Below, in pieces: positions 19,514-28,448 of a DNA stretch of 64,000 nucleotides. Where the stretch lies: the NCBI RefSeq assembly GCF_021699055.1, contig NZ_SSXC01000002.1:120467-184466 (forward strand), given 5' to 3'. Source of the DNA: Blastococcus sp. MG754426 (lineage in GTDB: Bacteria; Actinomycetota; Actinomycetes; Mycobacteriales; Geodermatophilaceae). The position numbers and the translations under genes are program-made. Numbering within the stretch: the stretch's first letter is position 1; each line of letters begins with the position of its first letter. Below the pieces are notes generated by a model, which worked only from the letters and a program-made list of their open reading frames with translations, was not told the DNA's origin and searched no databases.

Positions 19514-21034
19514 TCAGGAACTGATCGGCCGGACCAATGGGAACAGGATCGTCTCCCGAATTCCGAGACCGGTCAGCGTCATCATCAACCGGTCCATGCC
19601 CATTCCCACCCCACCGGTGGGCGGCATGCCGTATTCGAGCGCTTCCAGGAAGTCCTCGTCGAGCACCATCGCCTCGGGGTCGCCGGCCGCGGCCAGCAGG
19701 GCCTGCTGCGTGAAGCGCTCCCGCTGGACGACGGGGTCGACGAGCTCGGAGTAACCGGTGCCCCGCTCGATGCCGCCGATGTAGAGGTCCCACTTCTCCG
19801 CGACACCGGGATCGGTCCGGTGCGCCCGCGTCAGCGGCGAGGTGTCCACGGGGTAGTCCATGACGAACGTGGGCTCCTGCAGCGAGGGCTGCACCAGCGC
19901 CTCGAAGATCTCCTCGACCACCTTGCCGTGGATCCAGGCCGGGTCGATGCCCACCTGGTGCCGCTCGGCCAGCGCGCGCAGGTGCTCGATCGGGGTGTCC
20001 GGGGAGACCGGCTCCCCCACCGCCTCGCCGACCAGGTCGAAGAGGCGCACCTGCCGCCACTCCCCGGACAGGTCGAGCTCGGTGCCGTCGTGGTGGCGGG
20101 CGACGTGGTCGCCGAACAGCGCCGCGCAGCTCTCCTGGACCAGCTCCCGGGTGATGACGGCGATGTCCTGGTAGTCGAGGTAGGCCGCGTAGAACTCCAG
20201 CATCGCGAACTCCGGCGAGTGCGAGCTGTCCGCGCCCTCGTTGCGGAAGTTCCGGTTGATCTCGAAGACGCGGTCCAGCCCGCCGACGATGCACCGCTTG
20301 AGGAACAACTCCGGCGCGATGCGCAGGTAGAGGTCCAGGTCGAAGGCGTTCATGTGGGTGCGGAAGGGCCGGGCGGCCGCACCCCCGTGCACGGTCTGCA
20401 GCATCGGCGTCTCGACCTCGATGAAGTCCCGCCGGGCCAGCCCCGCGCGCAGGGTGGACATGACCGTGGCCCGCTGCCGGACGGTGCGGCGGGCCTCGTC
20501 GCGCACGATCAGGTCGACGTAGCGGCGGCGCACCCGCAGCTCCTCGCTCATCGGCTTGTGCGCCACCGGCAGCGGGCGCAGCGCCTTGGCGGTCAGCTGC
20601 CAGGAGTCGGCGAAGACGGAGAGCTCGCCGCGGCGCGACGTCCCGACCTCGCCCTCGACGAAGACGTGGTCACCCAGGTCGACGTCGGACTTCCAGGCGG
20701 CCAGCGCCTCCTCGCCCACGCGGTCGCGGGAGAGCATCACCTGCAGCTCGGCGTCCCCCTCCCGCAGCGTGGCGAAGCAGAGCTTGCCGGTGTTGCGGAA
20801 GAAGATCACCCGGCCGGTGATGCCGACCCGCTCGCCGGTCATCGTGTCCGGCTCCATGTCCGGGTGGCCGGCGCGGACCGCGGCGAGCGTGGTCGTGCGG
20901 GGCACGTGCACGGGGTAGGGGTCGACCCCCGAGTCGCGCAGCCGGTCGAGCTTGGCGCGGCGGACCCGCATCTGCTCCGGCAGCTCCTCGCCGCCGTCGT
21001 CGCCGCCCGTCCCGTTCGGTCCCACGTCCGTCAC
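19514..21034 (-). CDS. lysS: lysyl-tRNA synthetase, class II
   Basis: The 506-residue enzyme charges tRNA-Lys. An N-terminal OB-fold anticodon domain ([20 protein letters not shown]) precedes the class II core with motif 1 ([12 protein letters not shown]), motif 2 ([11 protein letters not shown]) and motif 3 ([17 protein letters not shown]). The GTG at 21034 is supported by TAGGCT 8 nt upstream. This puts its promoter over the end of coaX, so lysS can be transcribed independently of the pan operon. The 3' end of the gene is noticeably less GC-rich than the rest and runs into the lsr2 promoter. Confidence 0.95.
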   Translation of the reverse strand: MTDVGPNGTGGDDGGEELPEQMRVRRAKLDRLRDSGVDPYPVHVPRTTTLAAVRAGHPDMEPDTMTGERVGITGRVIFFRNTGKLCFATLREGDAELQVMLSRDRVGEEALAAWKSDVDLGDHVFVEGEVGTSRRGELSVFADSWQLTAKALRPLPVAHKPMSEELRVRRRYVDLIVRDEARRTVRQRATVMSTLRAGLARRDFIEVETPMLQTVHGGAAARPFRTHMNAFDLDLYLRIAPELFLKRCIVGGLDRVFEINRNFRNEGADSSHSPEFAMLEFYAAYLDYQDIAVITRELVQESCAALFGDHVARHHDGTELDLSGEWRQVRLFDLVGEAVGEPVSPDTPIEHLRALAERHQVGIDPAWIHGKVVEEIFEALVQPSLQEPTFVMDYPVDTSPLTRAHRTDPGVAEKWDLYIGGIERGTGYSELVDPVVQRERFTQQALLAAAGDPEAMVLDEDFLEALEYGMPPTGGVGMGMDRLMMTLTGLGIRETILFPLVRPISS

Positions 21035-21042
21035 GGGGCCCC

Positions 21043-21048
21043 AGCCTA
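21043..21048 (-). promoter_or_regulatory. leaderless-type -10 (TAGGCT) of lysS
   Basis: TAGGCT, 8 nt, then GTG at 21034. The hexamer overlaps the coaX stop codon region. Confidence 0.55.
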
Positions 21049-21852
21049 CGGGGCGGCCGCCCGCCGCTCCGCGGCCTGCTGCCGCTGGAAGGCCAGGCGC
21101 AGCCCGTGCACGGTGAGGTCCGGCTCGCGCTCGCCGATCGTGCGGCAGCTGTCCACCAGCAGCGGCGCCAGCCCGCCGGTGGCGACGACGACCGGCGCGG
21201 CGCCGAACTGGGCCACGAGCTCCGCCGAGATGCGCCCGACCAGCCCGTCGACGAGCCCGGCGAAGCCGAGCACCAGCCCCGACTGGAGCGCGGCGACGGT
21301 GTTCTTGCCGATGGCGTGCGGCGGGCAGGAGAGCTCGACCGACCGCAGCTGGGCCGCCCGGCTCGCCAGTGCGTCGCGGCTCACCTCGACCCCGGGCGCC
21401 AGGGCGCCACCGAGGAACTGCCCGTCCGGTCCGACGGCGTCGACGTTGGTGGAGGTGCCGAAGTCGACGACGACGACGGGACGGCCGCCACCGTCGGGGC
21501 TCCGGCCGAACAGCTCGTGCGCGGCGAGGGCGGTGACCACCCGGTCGGCGCCGACCTCGCGGGGGTTGTCCACGTGCAGCGGGACGCCCGTGCGCACGCC
21601 GGGCCCGATGAGCACCACCGGCACCTCGAGGGAGTCCAGCAGCTGGCGCAGCGCCGGCAGCAGCGCGGGCACCGTCGAGCAGGCCGCGACGCCGGTGACC
21701 TCGGTGTCGCGCAGCAGGCCGCGCCACAGCATCCGCAGCTCGTCGGCGGTGGCGCGGGGCGCGGTCGTCACCCGCCACGAGCCGATGCGCCGCTCGCCGT
21801 CGAAGGTGGCGAGGACGGTCTGGCTGTTGCCGACGTCGACGGTCAGCAGCAC
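21046..21852 (-). CDS. coaX: type III pantothenate kinase
   Basis: The 268-residue enzyme phosphorylates pantothenate, the first step to CoA. It belongs to the ASKHA fold: phosphate 1 motif [16 protein letters not shown] at the N-terminus, [35 protein letters not shown] (phosphate 2 region) and [14 protein letters not shown]. The GTG lies 4 nt after the panD stop, so coaX follows panC and panD and completes a run making and activating pantothenate. Confidence 0.94.
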   Translation of the reverse strand: MLLTVDVGNSQTVLATFDGERRIGSWRVTTAPRATADELRMLWRGLLRDTEVTGVAACSTVPALLPALRQLLDSLEVPVVLIGPGVRTGVPLHVDNPREVGADRVVTALAAHELFGRSPDGGGRPVVVVDFGTSTNVDAVGPDGQFLGGALAPGVEVSRDALASRAAQLRSVELSCPPHAIGKNTVAALQSGLVLGFAGLVDGLVGRISAELVAQFGAAPVVVATGGLAPLLVDSCRTIGEREPDLTVHGLRLAFQRQQAAERRAAAP

Positions 21853-21856
21853 GGCG

Positions 21857-22282
21857 TCACCGGACCGGCACGCCCAGGTCGCTGCGACGCTGGTCGGCAG
21901 CCCCGGGCACGGGGGCCGACGGGTCCCCGCCGAGCTCGACGACGCGGTTGGCGCCGTCGACGTGCACGACCTTGGGGATGTAGCTCTTCGCCTCGGTCTC
22001 GTCCATCACGCCGTAGCTGATGAGGATGACCATGTCGCCGGGGTGCACCAGGTGCGCGGCGGCGCCGTTGATGCCGATGACACCGGTGCCCCGCTCGCCG
22101 GGGATGACGTAGGTCTCCAGGCGGGCGCCGTTGGTGATGTCGACGATCGCGACCTGCTCACCGGGCAGCAGGTCGGCGGCGTCGAGGAGGTCCTCGTCGA
22201 CGGTCACCGAGCCCACGTAGTGCAGGTCGGCCTGGGTGACCGTCGCACGGTGGATCTTGGACTTGAGCATCGTGCGCATCAT
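21857..22282 (-). CDS. panD: aspartate 1-decarboxylase (pyruvoyl enzyme precursor)
   Basis: The 141-residue proenzyme makes beta-alanine from aspartate. The self-cleavage site Gly-Ser lies in [13 protein letters not shown] near residue 25, and the serine becomes the pyruvoyl group. [33 protein letters not shown] and the C-terminal VVHVD are standard. Its ATG overlaps the panC stop by 4 nt (ATGA). A second ATG immediately follows the first and could equally be used. Confidence 0.95.
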   Translation of the reverse strand: MMRTMLKSKIHRATVTQADLHYVGSVTVDEDLLDAADLLPGEQVAIVDITNGARLETYVIPGERGTGVIGINGAAAHLVHPGDMVILISYGVMDETEAKSYIPKVVHVDGANRVVELGGDPSAPVPGAADQRRSDLGVPVR

Positions 22283-23133
22283 CGCGGGCCTCCCAGCCGG
22301 ACTGCCGTGTTGTCGAGGAGTCGGGTGCTGCCCGCGCGGACGGCGACGAGCAGCCGGGCGGGGCCGGCGGCCGGCGCCGGTCCCAGGTCGGTATCGGTGA
22401 GCTCCAGGTAGTCCTGGACCAGGTCGGGCGCCCCGGCCAGGACGGCGCGGGCGGCGGCCAGGACGGCGTCGGGCCCCTGCGGGCCGGCGGCGGCCCCAGC
22501 GCGCAACGCCTGGTGCAACGTCGCGGCGCGGGCCCGCTGTTCCGGCGAGAGGTAGCGGTTGCGGCTGGACAGCGCCAGCCCGTCGTCCTCGCGGACCGTC
22601 GGGACGCCGACCACCTCGACGCCCAGGGCGAGCTCCCGCGCCATGGCCCGGATGAGGGTGAGCTGCTGGTAGTCCTTCTCGCCGAACAGCGCCAGGTCGG
22701 GCCGCACCAGGCCGAAGAGCTTGGCGACGACGGTCAGCACGCCGGCGAAGTGGCCGTGCCGCACCGCGCCCTCCAGGACCGAGCCCAGCGGCCCCGGGTC
22801 GACGGTCACCCCGGCCGCACCGGGCGGGTAGACCTCCTCGACCGGCGGGTGGAAGACGACGTCGGCGCCCTCCTCGGCCAGCGCGGCGAGGTCGGCCTCC
22901 CAGGTGCGGGGGTAGCGGTCGAAGTCCTCGCCGGGGCCGAACTGGGTCGGGTTCACGAACACCGAGACGACGACGCCGCCGGCCCGCTCGCGCGCGGCGC
23001 GGACCAGCGCGCGGTGCCCCTCGTGCAGCGCACCCATGGTGGGCACCAGGGCGACGGGCCCGGGCAGCGCGGTCACCAGCCGGCGGAGCTCGGCGGCGGA
23101 CCCGGCGACGGCCGGGCGGGTGCCAGCGGTCAC
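22279..23133 (-). CDS. panC: pantothenate synthetase
   Basis: The 284-residue enzyme condenses pantoate and beta-alanine using ATP. Motifs are [19 protein letters not shown] (HIGH-like), [30 protein letters not shown] and [15 protein letters not shown] (KMSKS-like SSRN). Its start overlaps the stop of the DUF2520 reductase gene (ATGA). panB and panE proper are not in the window. Confidence 0.95.
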   Translation of the reverse strand: MTAGTRPAVAGSAAELRRLVTALPGPVALVPTMGALHEGHRALVRAARERAGGVVVSVFVNPTQFGPGEDFDRYPRTWEADLAALAEEGADVVFHPPVEEVYPPGAAGVTVDPGPLGSVLEGAVRHGHFAGVLTVVAKLFGLVRPDLALFGEKDYQQLTLIRAMARELALGVEVVGVPTVREDDGLALSSRNRYLSPEQRARAATLHQALRAGAAAGPQGPDAVLAAARAVLAGAPDLVQDYLELTDTDLGPAPAAGPARLLVAVRAGSTRLLDNTAVRLGGPR

Positions 23134-24095
23134 CGCGAGCCCGCGATGTCGTCGTGCCGCGCGGCGGCCAGGACGTCGAGCACCGGCGCCGCCTCGTGGG
23201 TGCGGAGCCGCCCGGCGGCCACGGCCCGCTCGGCGGTGCGCTGCGCCATCGCGACGTAGGCGGCCACCGACCCGGGGGCACGCTCGCCGAGGGTCCGCAG
23301 GTGGTGGGCGACGGTCCCGGCGTCGCCGCGGCTGACCGGGCCGGTGAGCCCGCGGTCACCCCGGCGCAGTCCGTTGTCGAGCGACGCGGTGAGCAGCGGG
23401 CCGAGCACGCGCCCCGGCTCGGCCACCCCGGCGGTGCGCAGCAGGTCGGCCGCCTCGGCCACGAGCGTGACCAGGTGGTTCGCGCCGGTGACCAGCGCCG
23501 CGTGGTACAGCCCGCGGTCGGCCTCGGCGACGAAGAACGGCTCGCCGCCCATCTCCAGCACCAGCGTCTCCGCGACCGGGCGGTGCTCGGGCCGGCTGGT
23601 GACGCCGAAGGGCGCGCCGTCGAGCCGGTCGGCGTCCTCGGGGGCTCCGGTGAAGGTCATCGCCGGGTGCAGCGCGAGGGCGAGCACCCCGGCCTGCTCG
23701 GCGGGGGTCAGCACGGCGAGCCCGTGCGCACCGGACGTGTGGAACACCAGCTGCCCCGCCCGCCAGGCACCGGTCTCGGCGAGCCCGGAGACCAGTCCGG
23801 CCAGCGTGTCGTCCGGGACGGCGAGGACGACGAGGTCCGCGGCGCCCACGACCGCGTCGGCGGGCAGCAGGGGGACGCCGGGCAGCAGGCGCGCGGCGCG
23901 CTCGGCCGAGGCGGTGGAGAGACCGGAGGCGGCGACGACGTCGTGACCGGCGGCGGCGAGCGCGGCACCCAGGACGGCGCCGACGCGGCCGGCGCCGATG
24001 ACGCCCACGCGGAGGCGGGCGGGCGCGTCGGACGCGCGGGCGTGCGTGCGGGCGGGACCCAGCAGCGAGCGGACGGTCCTGCGGGAGGCAGGCAT
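23130..24095 (-). CDS. Rossmann/DUF2520 domain reductase-like protein
   Basis: The 321-residue protein has an N-terminal NAD(P)-binding fold ([20 protein letters not shown] at about 27-46; [15 protein letters not shown]). It continues into the helical DUF2520 domain ([29 protein letters not shown]). The pairing with panC and panD is conserved in actinobacteria (Rv3603c). It has been suspected to supply ketopantoate reductase activity, but the reaction is unproven. A GAGAGG site lies upstream of the ATG. It heads the DUF2520-panC-panD-coaX operon and is divergent from the SDR gene. Confidence 0.88.
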   Translation of the reverse strand: MPASRRTVRSLLGPARTHARASDAPARLRVGVIGAGRVGAVLGAALAAAGHDVVAASGLSTASAERAARLLPGVPLLPADAVVGAADLVVLAVPDDTLAGLVSGLAETGAWRAGQLVFHTSGAHGLAVLTPAEQAGVLALALHPAMTFTGAPEDADRLDGAPFGVTSRPEHRPVAETLVLEMGGEPFFVAEADRGLYHAALVTGANHLVTLVAEAADLLRTAGVAEPGRVLGPLLTASLDNGLRRGDRGLTGPVSRGDAGTVAHHLRTLGERAPGSVAAYVAMAQRTAERAVAAGRLRTHEAAPVLDVLAAARHDDIAGSR

Positions 24096-24372
24096 CGGTG
24101 CACCTCTCGTTCCAGTCCCTGGCGGGTACCGGACGTCGGGAGCGATCCGGGGAGATCGCGGTGGTCGTGCGGGGTGGAGCGTCGGCCGGCGCCCGCTGCA
24201 ACCGGTTGCGTGTCACGCGGGCGTCGTGCCGATGGCGAGTGTGTGACGTCGGCGCGGCCGTCGCAACGCCTGGTTGCTGTGTGCTGGCTCACGTGCCTCA
24301 GCGGCACCCGGGCGCACGCCCGGCCGGGTGCCGCCCTACCGTGACGGCCGGCACATCGGCGAGGGAGGCAGC
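24096..24372. promoter_or_regulatory. divergent control region with palindromes
   Basis: This 277-bp gap separates the pantothenate operon from the SDR gene. It holds a perfect 12-bp palindrome GCAACCGGTTGC (24198-24209), a second GCAAC-N5-GTTGC (24262-24276), and an 11-bp inverted repeat gcggcacccgg/ccgggtgccgc (24301-24311/24324-24334). A TACCGT -10 for the SDR gene follows at 24337-24342. The first palindrome with flanks fits 13 of 14 positions of the LacI/CcpA-type consensus TGNAANCGNTNNCA. Confidence 0.5.
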
Positions 24373-25125
24373 GTGCACACGTTCGAGGGAAGGACCGCAC
24401 TGGTCACCGGGGGCAGCCGCGGCATCGGCCTGGGCATCGCCCGGAGCCTGGTGGAGCGCGGCGCCCGGGTGGTGCTCACCGCCCGGAAGCCCGACGCGCT
24501 GGCCGAGGCGGTGGAGTCGCTCGGCGGGCCGGAGGTCGCCGTGTCCGTGGCCGGCAACGCCGGCGATCCCGAGCACCGGGCGACGGCGGTGCGCACCGCG
24601 GTCGAGACGTTCGGCAGCCTCGACGTCCTGGTGGGCAACGTCGGCATCAACCCCGCCTACGGGCCGCTCATGGACCTCGACCTCGACGCGTGCCGCAAGA
24701 TCCTCGACACCAACGTCGTGGCCTCGCTGGGCCTGGTGCAGGAGGCCTGGCGCGCGTGGATGTCCGAGCACGGCGGCTCGGTGCTCTTCGTCGCCTCGGT
24801 GGCCGGGATGCGCTCCTCCCAGGAGATCGGCGCGTACGGGGTGAGCAAGGCGGCGCTGATCAACCTGACCACCCAGCTGGCGGTGGAGCTCGCTCCCCGG
24901 GTCCGGGTGAACGCGGTGGCCCCCGCCGTGGTGAAGACCCGCTTCGCCGGCGCGCTGTTCGAGGGCCGGGAGGCCGAGGCCGCGGCGGCCTACCCGATGG
25001 CGCGCCTGGGCACCCCGGAGGACATCGGCGAGGCCGCGGCCTACCTGCTGTCCGACGGCGCGGGCTGGGTCACCGGTCAGACGCTCGTGCTCGACGGCGG
25101 CGGCCTGTCCCGCGGCCCGCGCTAG
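24373..25125 (+). CDS. short-chain dehydrogenase/reductase (FabG-like)
   Basis: The 250-residue classical SDR has the cofactor loop TGGSRGIGLGIA at about 12-23, the NVG variant of the NNAG motif (LVGNVGINPAYG) and the catalytic Ser-Tyr-Lys with AYGVSKAALINL. The C-terminal TGQTLVLDGGGLSRGPR is also typical. An Arg/Lys after the first strand (LTARKPD) suggests NADP(H). The substrate is not predictable; FabG-type 3-oxoacyl reduction is the default. The GTG has a strong GAGGGAGG site. It is absent at this position from the M. tuberculosis order I recall. Confidence 0.85.
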   Translation: MHTFEGRTALVTGGSRGIGLGIARSLVERGARVVLTARKPDALAEAVESLGGPEVAVSVAGNAGDPEHRATAVRTAVETFGSLDVLVGNVGINPAYGPLMDLDLDACRKILDTNVVASLGLVQEAWRAWMSEHGGSVLFVASVAGMRSSQEIGAYGVSKAALINLTTQLAVELAPRVRVNAVAPAVVKTRFAGALFEGREAEAAAAYPMARLGTPEDIGEAAAYLLSDGAGWVTGQTLVLDGGGLSRGPR

Positions 25126-25131
25126 GGCTGG

Positions 25132-26526
25132 TCAGCGGCCGAGGACCCGGGCCAGGACGTCGTCGCTCTCGCCGTCCTCCCGGTACCGCCGGCGCCGGCG
25201 GCCGCCCGAGCCCGGGCTGACCCCGTTCTGGGCGAGGATCTGCTCGATGCGGACGGGCGCCGCCGGGCCGTCCTGCTCCGGCGGCGACGCCCAGCCGGGG
25301 GCCACCGCAGGCTGCGCGGTGGTCGCGGCCGACCCGGCCGGCGGCGGCGCCTCCGCGAGGTCGTCGGTGCGCCGGCGGCGCGGCGCGTCCTCGGCGCGGG
25401 GTGGGGCGGGCGGCTCCACGAGCGACCGGGCGGCGAGCCACTCCAGCGGCGTCTGCGGCGCGGCGGGCGGCGGGGCCGGCGGCAGCGTCGACGACGGCGT
25501 GACCACCGGCGAGTGCACCGTGACCGGGGGCGCGGGCCGCTCGTCGACGTCGCGCTGCGGGGCGGCGGAGCCGAGCCAGGGGTCGTCCTCGTGCGCCGCG
25601 GCGCGCTCGTGCCGGACGAAGCCGGAGGGGACCGCCGGCCGGGCGGGCACCGGCGGCCGCACCGGGGGCGGAGGCGGCGCCTCCGCGCGGACCGGCGGCG
25701 GGACGGGCGGCCCCGGTGCGGCCGGCGGCGGCGTGACCGCGGACCACGTGCTGGTGCGCACCTGCTCGAACTGCTGGGTGGGGCGCGGCTCGTCCAGCCG
25801 GATCGCCGGCCAGCCACCGGTGAGCTCGCGCGGCGGGGCGTCGTCGCTCCACGCCGCGCCGTCCAGGGTGCGAGCGGGCCCGTCGAGCCGGCTGGCCTGG
25901 GTGCGCATGACGATCCGCTCGACCAGCATCTCGCTGGACAGCTGCTCGGCGAGCTCGGCCCGCAGCCGCCCCACGTCCTCCCGGAGCGCACCGAGCTGGC
26001 CGAGCTCCGCCCGCAGGCCGGTCAGCGCCGCGACGTCGTCCCGGAGCGCGGCCACGCGGGCCACCTCGTCGCGCAGCTGCCCCAGCGCGGCGATGTCCCC
26101 GCGCAGGCCGGCGACGCGGGCCACCTCCTCTCGGAGGCCGCTCAGCGAGGCGACCTCCCCGCGGAGCGCGTCGATCTCGTCGCGCATGGCGTCCTCGGCC
26201 TCGCGGCGGAGCTCGGTCTCCAGCTCCAGCTCGTACTCCCGGCGCGCGGCGACCTCGCGCTCCAGCTCCAGCTCGTAGGCGCGGCGCAGCTCGGCCTCCC
26301 GCGCCGCCGCGTGCGCCCGGTCGGTGCCGCGCCGCCCGGCGGCGAAGGTGGCGAGCACGAACGCCCAGGCCACCGCCACGACCGCGACCCGCAGCAGCTG
26401 GGCGTCGTCGGTGAGGAAGACGGCGAGGGTCGCCCCGACGGCGAGCACGAAACCGCCGGCCTGGAGGAGCGTGCGGGTGCTGCCGAGGGCGGGGCCGCGG
26501 GCGACGTCGTCCTCGCGGCGGGGCAT
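25132..26526 (-). CDS. DUF6779-type membrane protein with long coiled coil
   Basis: The 464-residue protein has two N-terminal membrane helices (about 17-40 and 45-64). A charged helix rich in Glu/Arg/Leu follows, then a repeated motif near residues 125-195 (LREEVARVAGLRGDIAAL, LRDEVARVAALRDDVAAL), clearly a coiled coil. A Pro-rich, low-complexity C-terminal half ends in a basic patch (GGRRRRRYRED). The counterpart beside panC/DUF3180 in mycobacteria is Rv3604c. The role is unknown; a membrane-tethered scaffold is plausible. The ATG lies 7 nt after a TACGCT -10. Confidence 0.75.
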   Translation of the reverse strand: MPRREDDVARGPALGSTRTLLQAGGFVLAVGATLAVFLTDDAQLLRVAVVAVAWAFVLATFAAGRRGTDRAHAAAREAELRRAYELELEREVAARREYELELETELRREAEDAMRDEIDALRGEVASLSGLREEVARVAGLRGDIAALGQLRDEVARVAALRDDVAALTGLRAELGQLGALREDVGRLRAELAEQLSSEMLVERIVMRTQASRLDGPARTLDGAAWSDDAPPRELTGGWPAIRLDEPRPTQQFEQVRTSTWSAVTPPPAAPGPPVPPPVRAEAPPPPPVRPPVPARPAVPSGFVRHERAAAHEDDPWLGSAAPQRDVDERPAPPVTVHSPVVTPSSTLPPAPPPAAPQTPLEWLAARSLVEPPAPPRAEDAPRRRRTDDLAEAPPPAGSAATTAQPAVAPGWASPPEQDGPAAPVRIEQILAQNGVSPGSGGRRRRRYREDGESDDVLARVLGR

Positions 26527-26533
26527 GGCACCC

Positions 26534-26539
26534 AGCGTA
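26534..26539 (-). promoter_or_regulatory. leaderless-type -10 (TACGCT) of the DUF6779 gene
   Basis: TACGCT, exactly 7 nt, then ATG at 26526. It is one of the few cases with ATG instead of GTG. Confidence 0.6.
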
Positions 26540-26597
26540 GCGACGTGTGGCGCTCACCGGGAGGAAGCGCACCCGTGCCCACAGTGGTCCCAGGTGC

Positions 26598-26603
26598 CAC
26601 AGT
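26598..26603 (+). promoter_or_regulatory. leaderless-type -10 (CACAGT) of the DUF1684 gene
   Basis: CACAGT, 7 nt, then GTG at 26611. The hexamer sits inside the second of two CCACAGTGG copies (26579-26587 and 26597-26605) spaced 18 bp apart. Confidence 0.45.
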
Positions 26604-26610
26604 GGGCAGG

Positions 26611-27216
26611 GTGACCCTCTCGCTCCTCGACTGGCGCCGCCGCGTGGCCGCCCTGCACGCCGACGTCCGTGCCCGTCCCGACCCCGAGCAGGGCTGGCTG
26701 CGCTGGCGGGAGGGCCGCGACGAGCTGTTCGCGAGCCACCCGCAGTCACCGCTGGACGCCTCGGGCCAGGCCGCGTTCCGCGGGTTGCCGGTGGCGCCCT
26801 ACGACCCCGCGCTGCGGTTCGAGCCCGTGCTCGAGCCGGCGGCGCCGCTGCGGCTGGAGATCCCCACCGCGGCCGACGGCGTCGTCCCGCTGGACCGGAT
26901 CGGGGCCGTCGCGCTGCCCGGCGTCGGCCGGCTCGACGTGTGGTGGGTCGCCCTCTACGGCGGCGGGGTCTTCCTGCCGCTGCGCGACGGCACCGCCGGC
27001 GGCAGCACCTACGGCGGCGGGCGCTACCTGCTGGACACCGTGAAGGGGGCCGACCTCGGCGGCGACGGCGAGCGGCTGGTGGTCGACCTCAACTTCGCCT
27101 ACCACCCGTCCTGCGCCTACGACCCGCGCTGGTCCTGCCCCCTGGCACCCGAGGGCAACCGGGTGGAGGCTTCCGTCGCCGCCGGGGAGCAGCTGCCCCC
27201 CGGCGGCTGGTACTAG
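26611..27216 (+). CDS. DUF1684 domain protein
   Basis: The 201-residue protein shows the DUF1684 layout. An N-terminal helix has WLRWREGRDELFASHPQSPL, a central part YDPALRFEPVL, and the conserved C-terminal block GRYLLDTVKGADL, LVVDLNFAYHPSCAY and WSCPLAPEGNRV. The family contains small cytosolic proteins of unknown function, often with paired Cys as here. The GTG has no Shine-Dalgarno and fits the leaderless spacing. It is not in the mycobacterial order between the DUF6779 and DUF3180 genes. Confidence 0.82.
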   Translation: MTLSLLDWRRRVAALHADVRARPDPEQGWLRWREGRDELFASHPQSPLDASGQAAFRGLPVAPYDPALRFEPVLEPAAPLRLEIPTAADGVVPLDRIGAVALPGVGRLDVWWVALYGGGVFLPLRDGTAGGSTYGGGRYLLDTVKGADLGGDGERLVVDLNFAYHPSCAYDPRWSCPLAPEGNRVEASVAAGEQLPPGGWY

Positions 27217-27237
27217 AAGGCGCTCGTCCCCCTCACC

Positions 27238-27292
27238 CCTCGCAGGCCCGGGGCGGGCCTCCGGACGAGACCGCGACCCGCGAGCTGCGAGG
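27238..27292. terminator. terminator between DUF1684 and OpuAC genes
   Basis: An inner hairpin aggcccg-ggg-cgggcct (27244-27260) lies inside a wider stem cctcgcag/ctgcgagg (27238-27245 with 27285-27292). An alternative pairing ctcgtcc/ggacgag (27223-27229 with 27263-27269) competes with it. It sits between convergent genes and may serve both. Confidence 0.6.
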
Positions 27293-27303
27293 AGGACGGG
27301 CGA

Positions 27304-28305
27304 TCAGTTCTGGGCGAGGAAGCCGGCGGAGCTGAAGACCAGCCCGATGGAGACCTCGCCCTGCTCGATGGCGGCGCGGGTCAGCGGGCCACCGGCGTCC
27401 AGCTCGCGGAAGTCGGCGAACTGCAGGCCGTAGGTCTCCTCCAGCCCGGGCTGGCAGAACGGCCGGGTCGGGCACTCCGCCGGGCCGCCGAGCACCAGCG
27501 ACCCGTCGCCGCACGCCTCTGCCAGCTCCGAGAGGGTGCTGACACCGAGCTCGTCGGCGAAGGCCTGGGTGACCGCGAAGGCGTTCTGGTCGGCGGCCTC
27601 CGACGGCTCACCGAAGACCAGGCCGGCCTCGGCGGCGAGCGGCTCGAGCGCCTGCCGGGTCTCCTCGACGTCGCCGCTGGCCACCTGGGTGGCGTCGTCG
27701 CCCTCGATGAACTCGGTGACGGTGGCCAGGTACTCGGGGAAGACCTGGATCTCGCCGTCGATGAGGGCCTGCAGGTACAGCTCGCGGTTGCCGACCTCCT
27801 GGACGGTGGCGTCGAAGCCCGCGAGCTGCAGCACGTCCGCGTAGACGTTGGCGAGGATGGTCGACTCGGGGAAGTTGGCCCCGCCGACGGCGATCGCCCC
27901 GCTGCCCTGCTCGAGGGCGGCGGCGTCGATGTTCTCCTCGACCCAGCCGGCGGCGACGTCCTCGGCGCTCTCCCGCTGCACCTCCACCGCGGCGTTGAGC
28001 TGGATCAGCTCCTCGGTGGTCATCTCGGCGGACACCTGGTCCAGCGCCGGCAGCAGCGCCGGGTTGGCCGAGGCGGCCTGCGCGTTGACCGCGGGGATGA
28101 TGTTGTCCGCGTTCTGCAGGTCCTGGTCGTCCTCGAGGACGACGAGCTGGTCGCCGGCGACCGGGGCGCAGGCGTCGCCGGAGGCCTGGCCGCCACCGCC
28201 GCCCGTCCCGCCCCCACCGGTACCGGAGGAGCCCGACTCGCCGCAGGCCGCGGTCAGCGCGACCGCGAAGAGCAGAGGAGCGATGGTGCGTGTGCGTGCG
28301 CGCAT
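27304..28305 (-). CDS. osmoprotectant/quaternary-amine ABC transporter substrate-binding lipoprotein (OpuAC-type)
   Basis: The 333-residue protein starts with a lipoprotein signal peptide (LLFAVALTAACGES, lipobox TAAC) and a Gly/Ser linker. The OpuAC fold follows: IAVGGANFPESTILANVYADVL, AGFDATVQEVGNRELYLQALIDGEIQVFPEYLATV (read in parts), and a C-terminal lobe ending ALIEQGEVSIGLVFSSAGFL-like sequence. Family members bind glycine betaine, choline or related compounds in a Trp/Tyr cage; the ligand is not certain here. It is the last gene of the minus-strand permease-permease-SBP run, with 143 nt before it that hold two hairpins (28332-28348, 28357-28372). Confidence 0.87.
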   Translation of the reverse strand: MRARTRTIAPLLFAVALTAACGESGSSGTGGGGTGGGGGQASGDACAPVAGDQLVVLEDDQDLQNADNIIPAVNAQAASANPALLPALDQVSAEMTTEELIQLNAAVEVQRESAEDVAAGWVEENIDAAALEQGSGAIAVGGANFPESTILANVYADVLQLAGFDATVQEVGNRELYLQALIDGEIQVFPEYLATVTEFIEGDDATQVASGDVEETRQALEPLAAEAGLVFGEPSEAADQNAFAVTQAFADELGVSTLSELAEACGDGSLVLGGPAECPTRPFCQPGLEETYGLQFADFRELDAGGPLTRAAIEQGEVSIGLVFSSAGFLAQN

Positions 28306-28448
28306 GGTTGGACGCCCCGCCTTCTGTGTCCCGTGCCGGCCCGGCACGCGTGTCTGGCGGGAGGATTCCCGCGGGCCCCATCGAACCGTCCCGTTGTGCA
28401 CGACGCAATCGGGTTGCCGCTTCTCGGGGCTTCGTTACCGAGGCGTGA

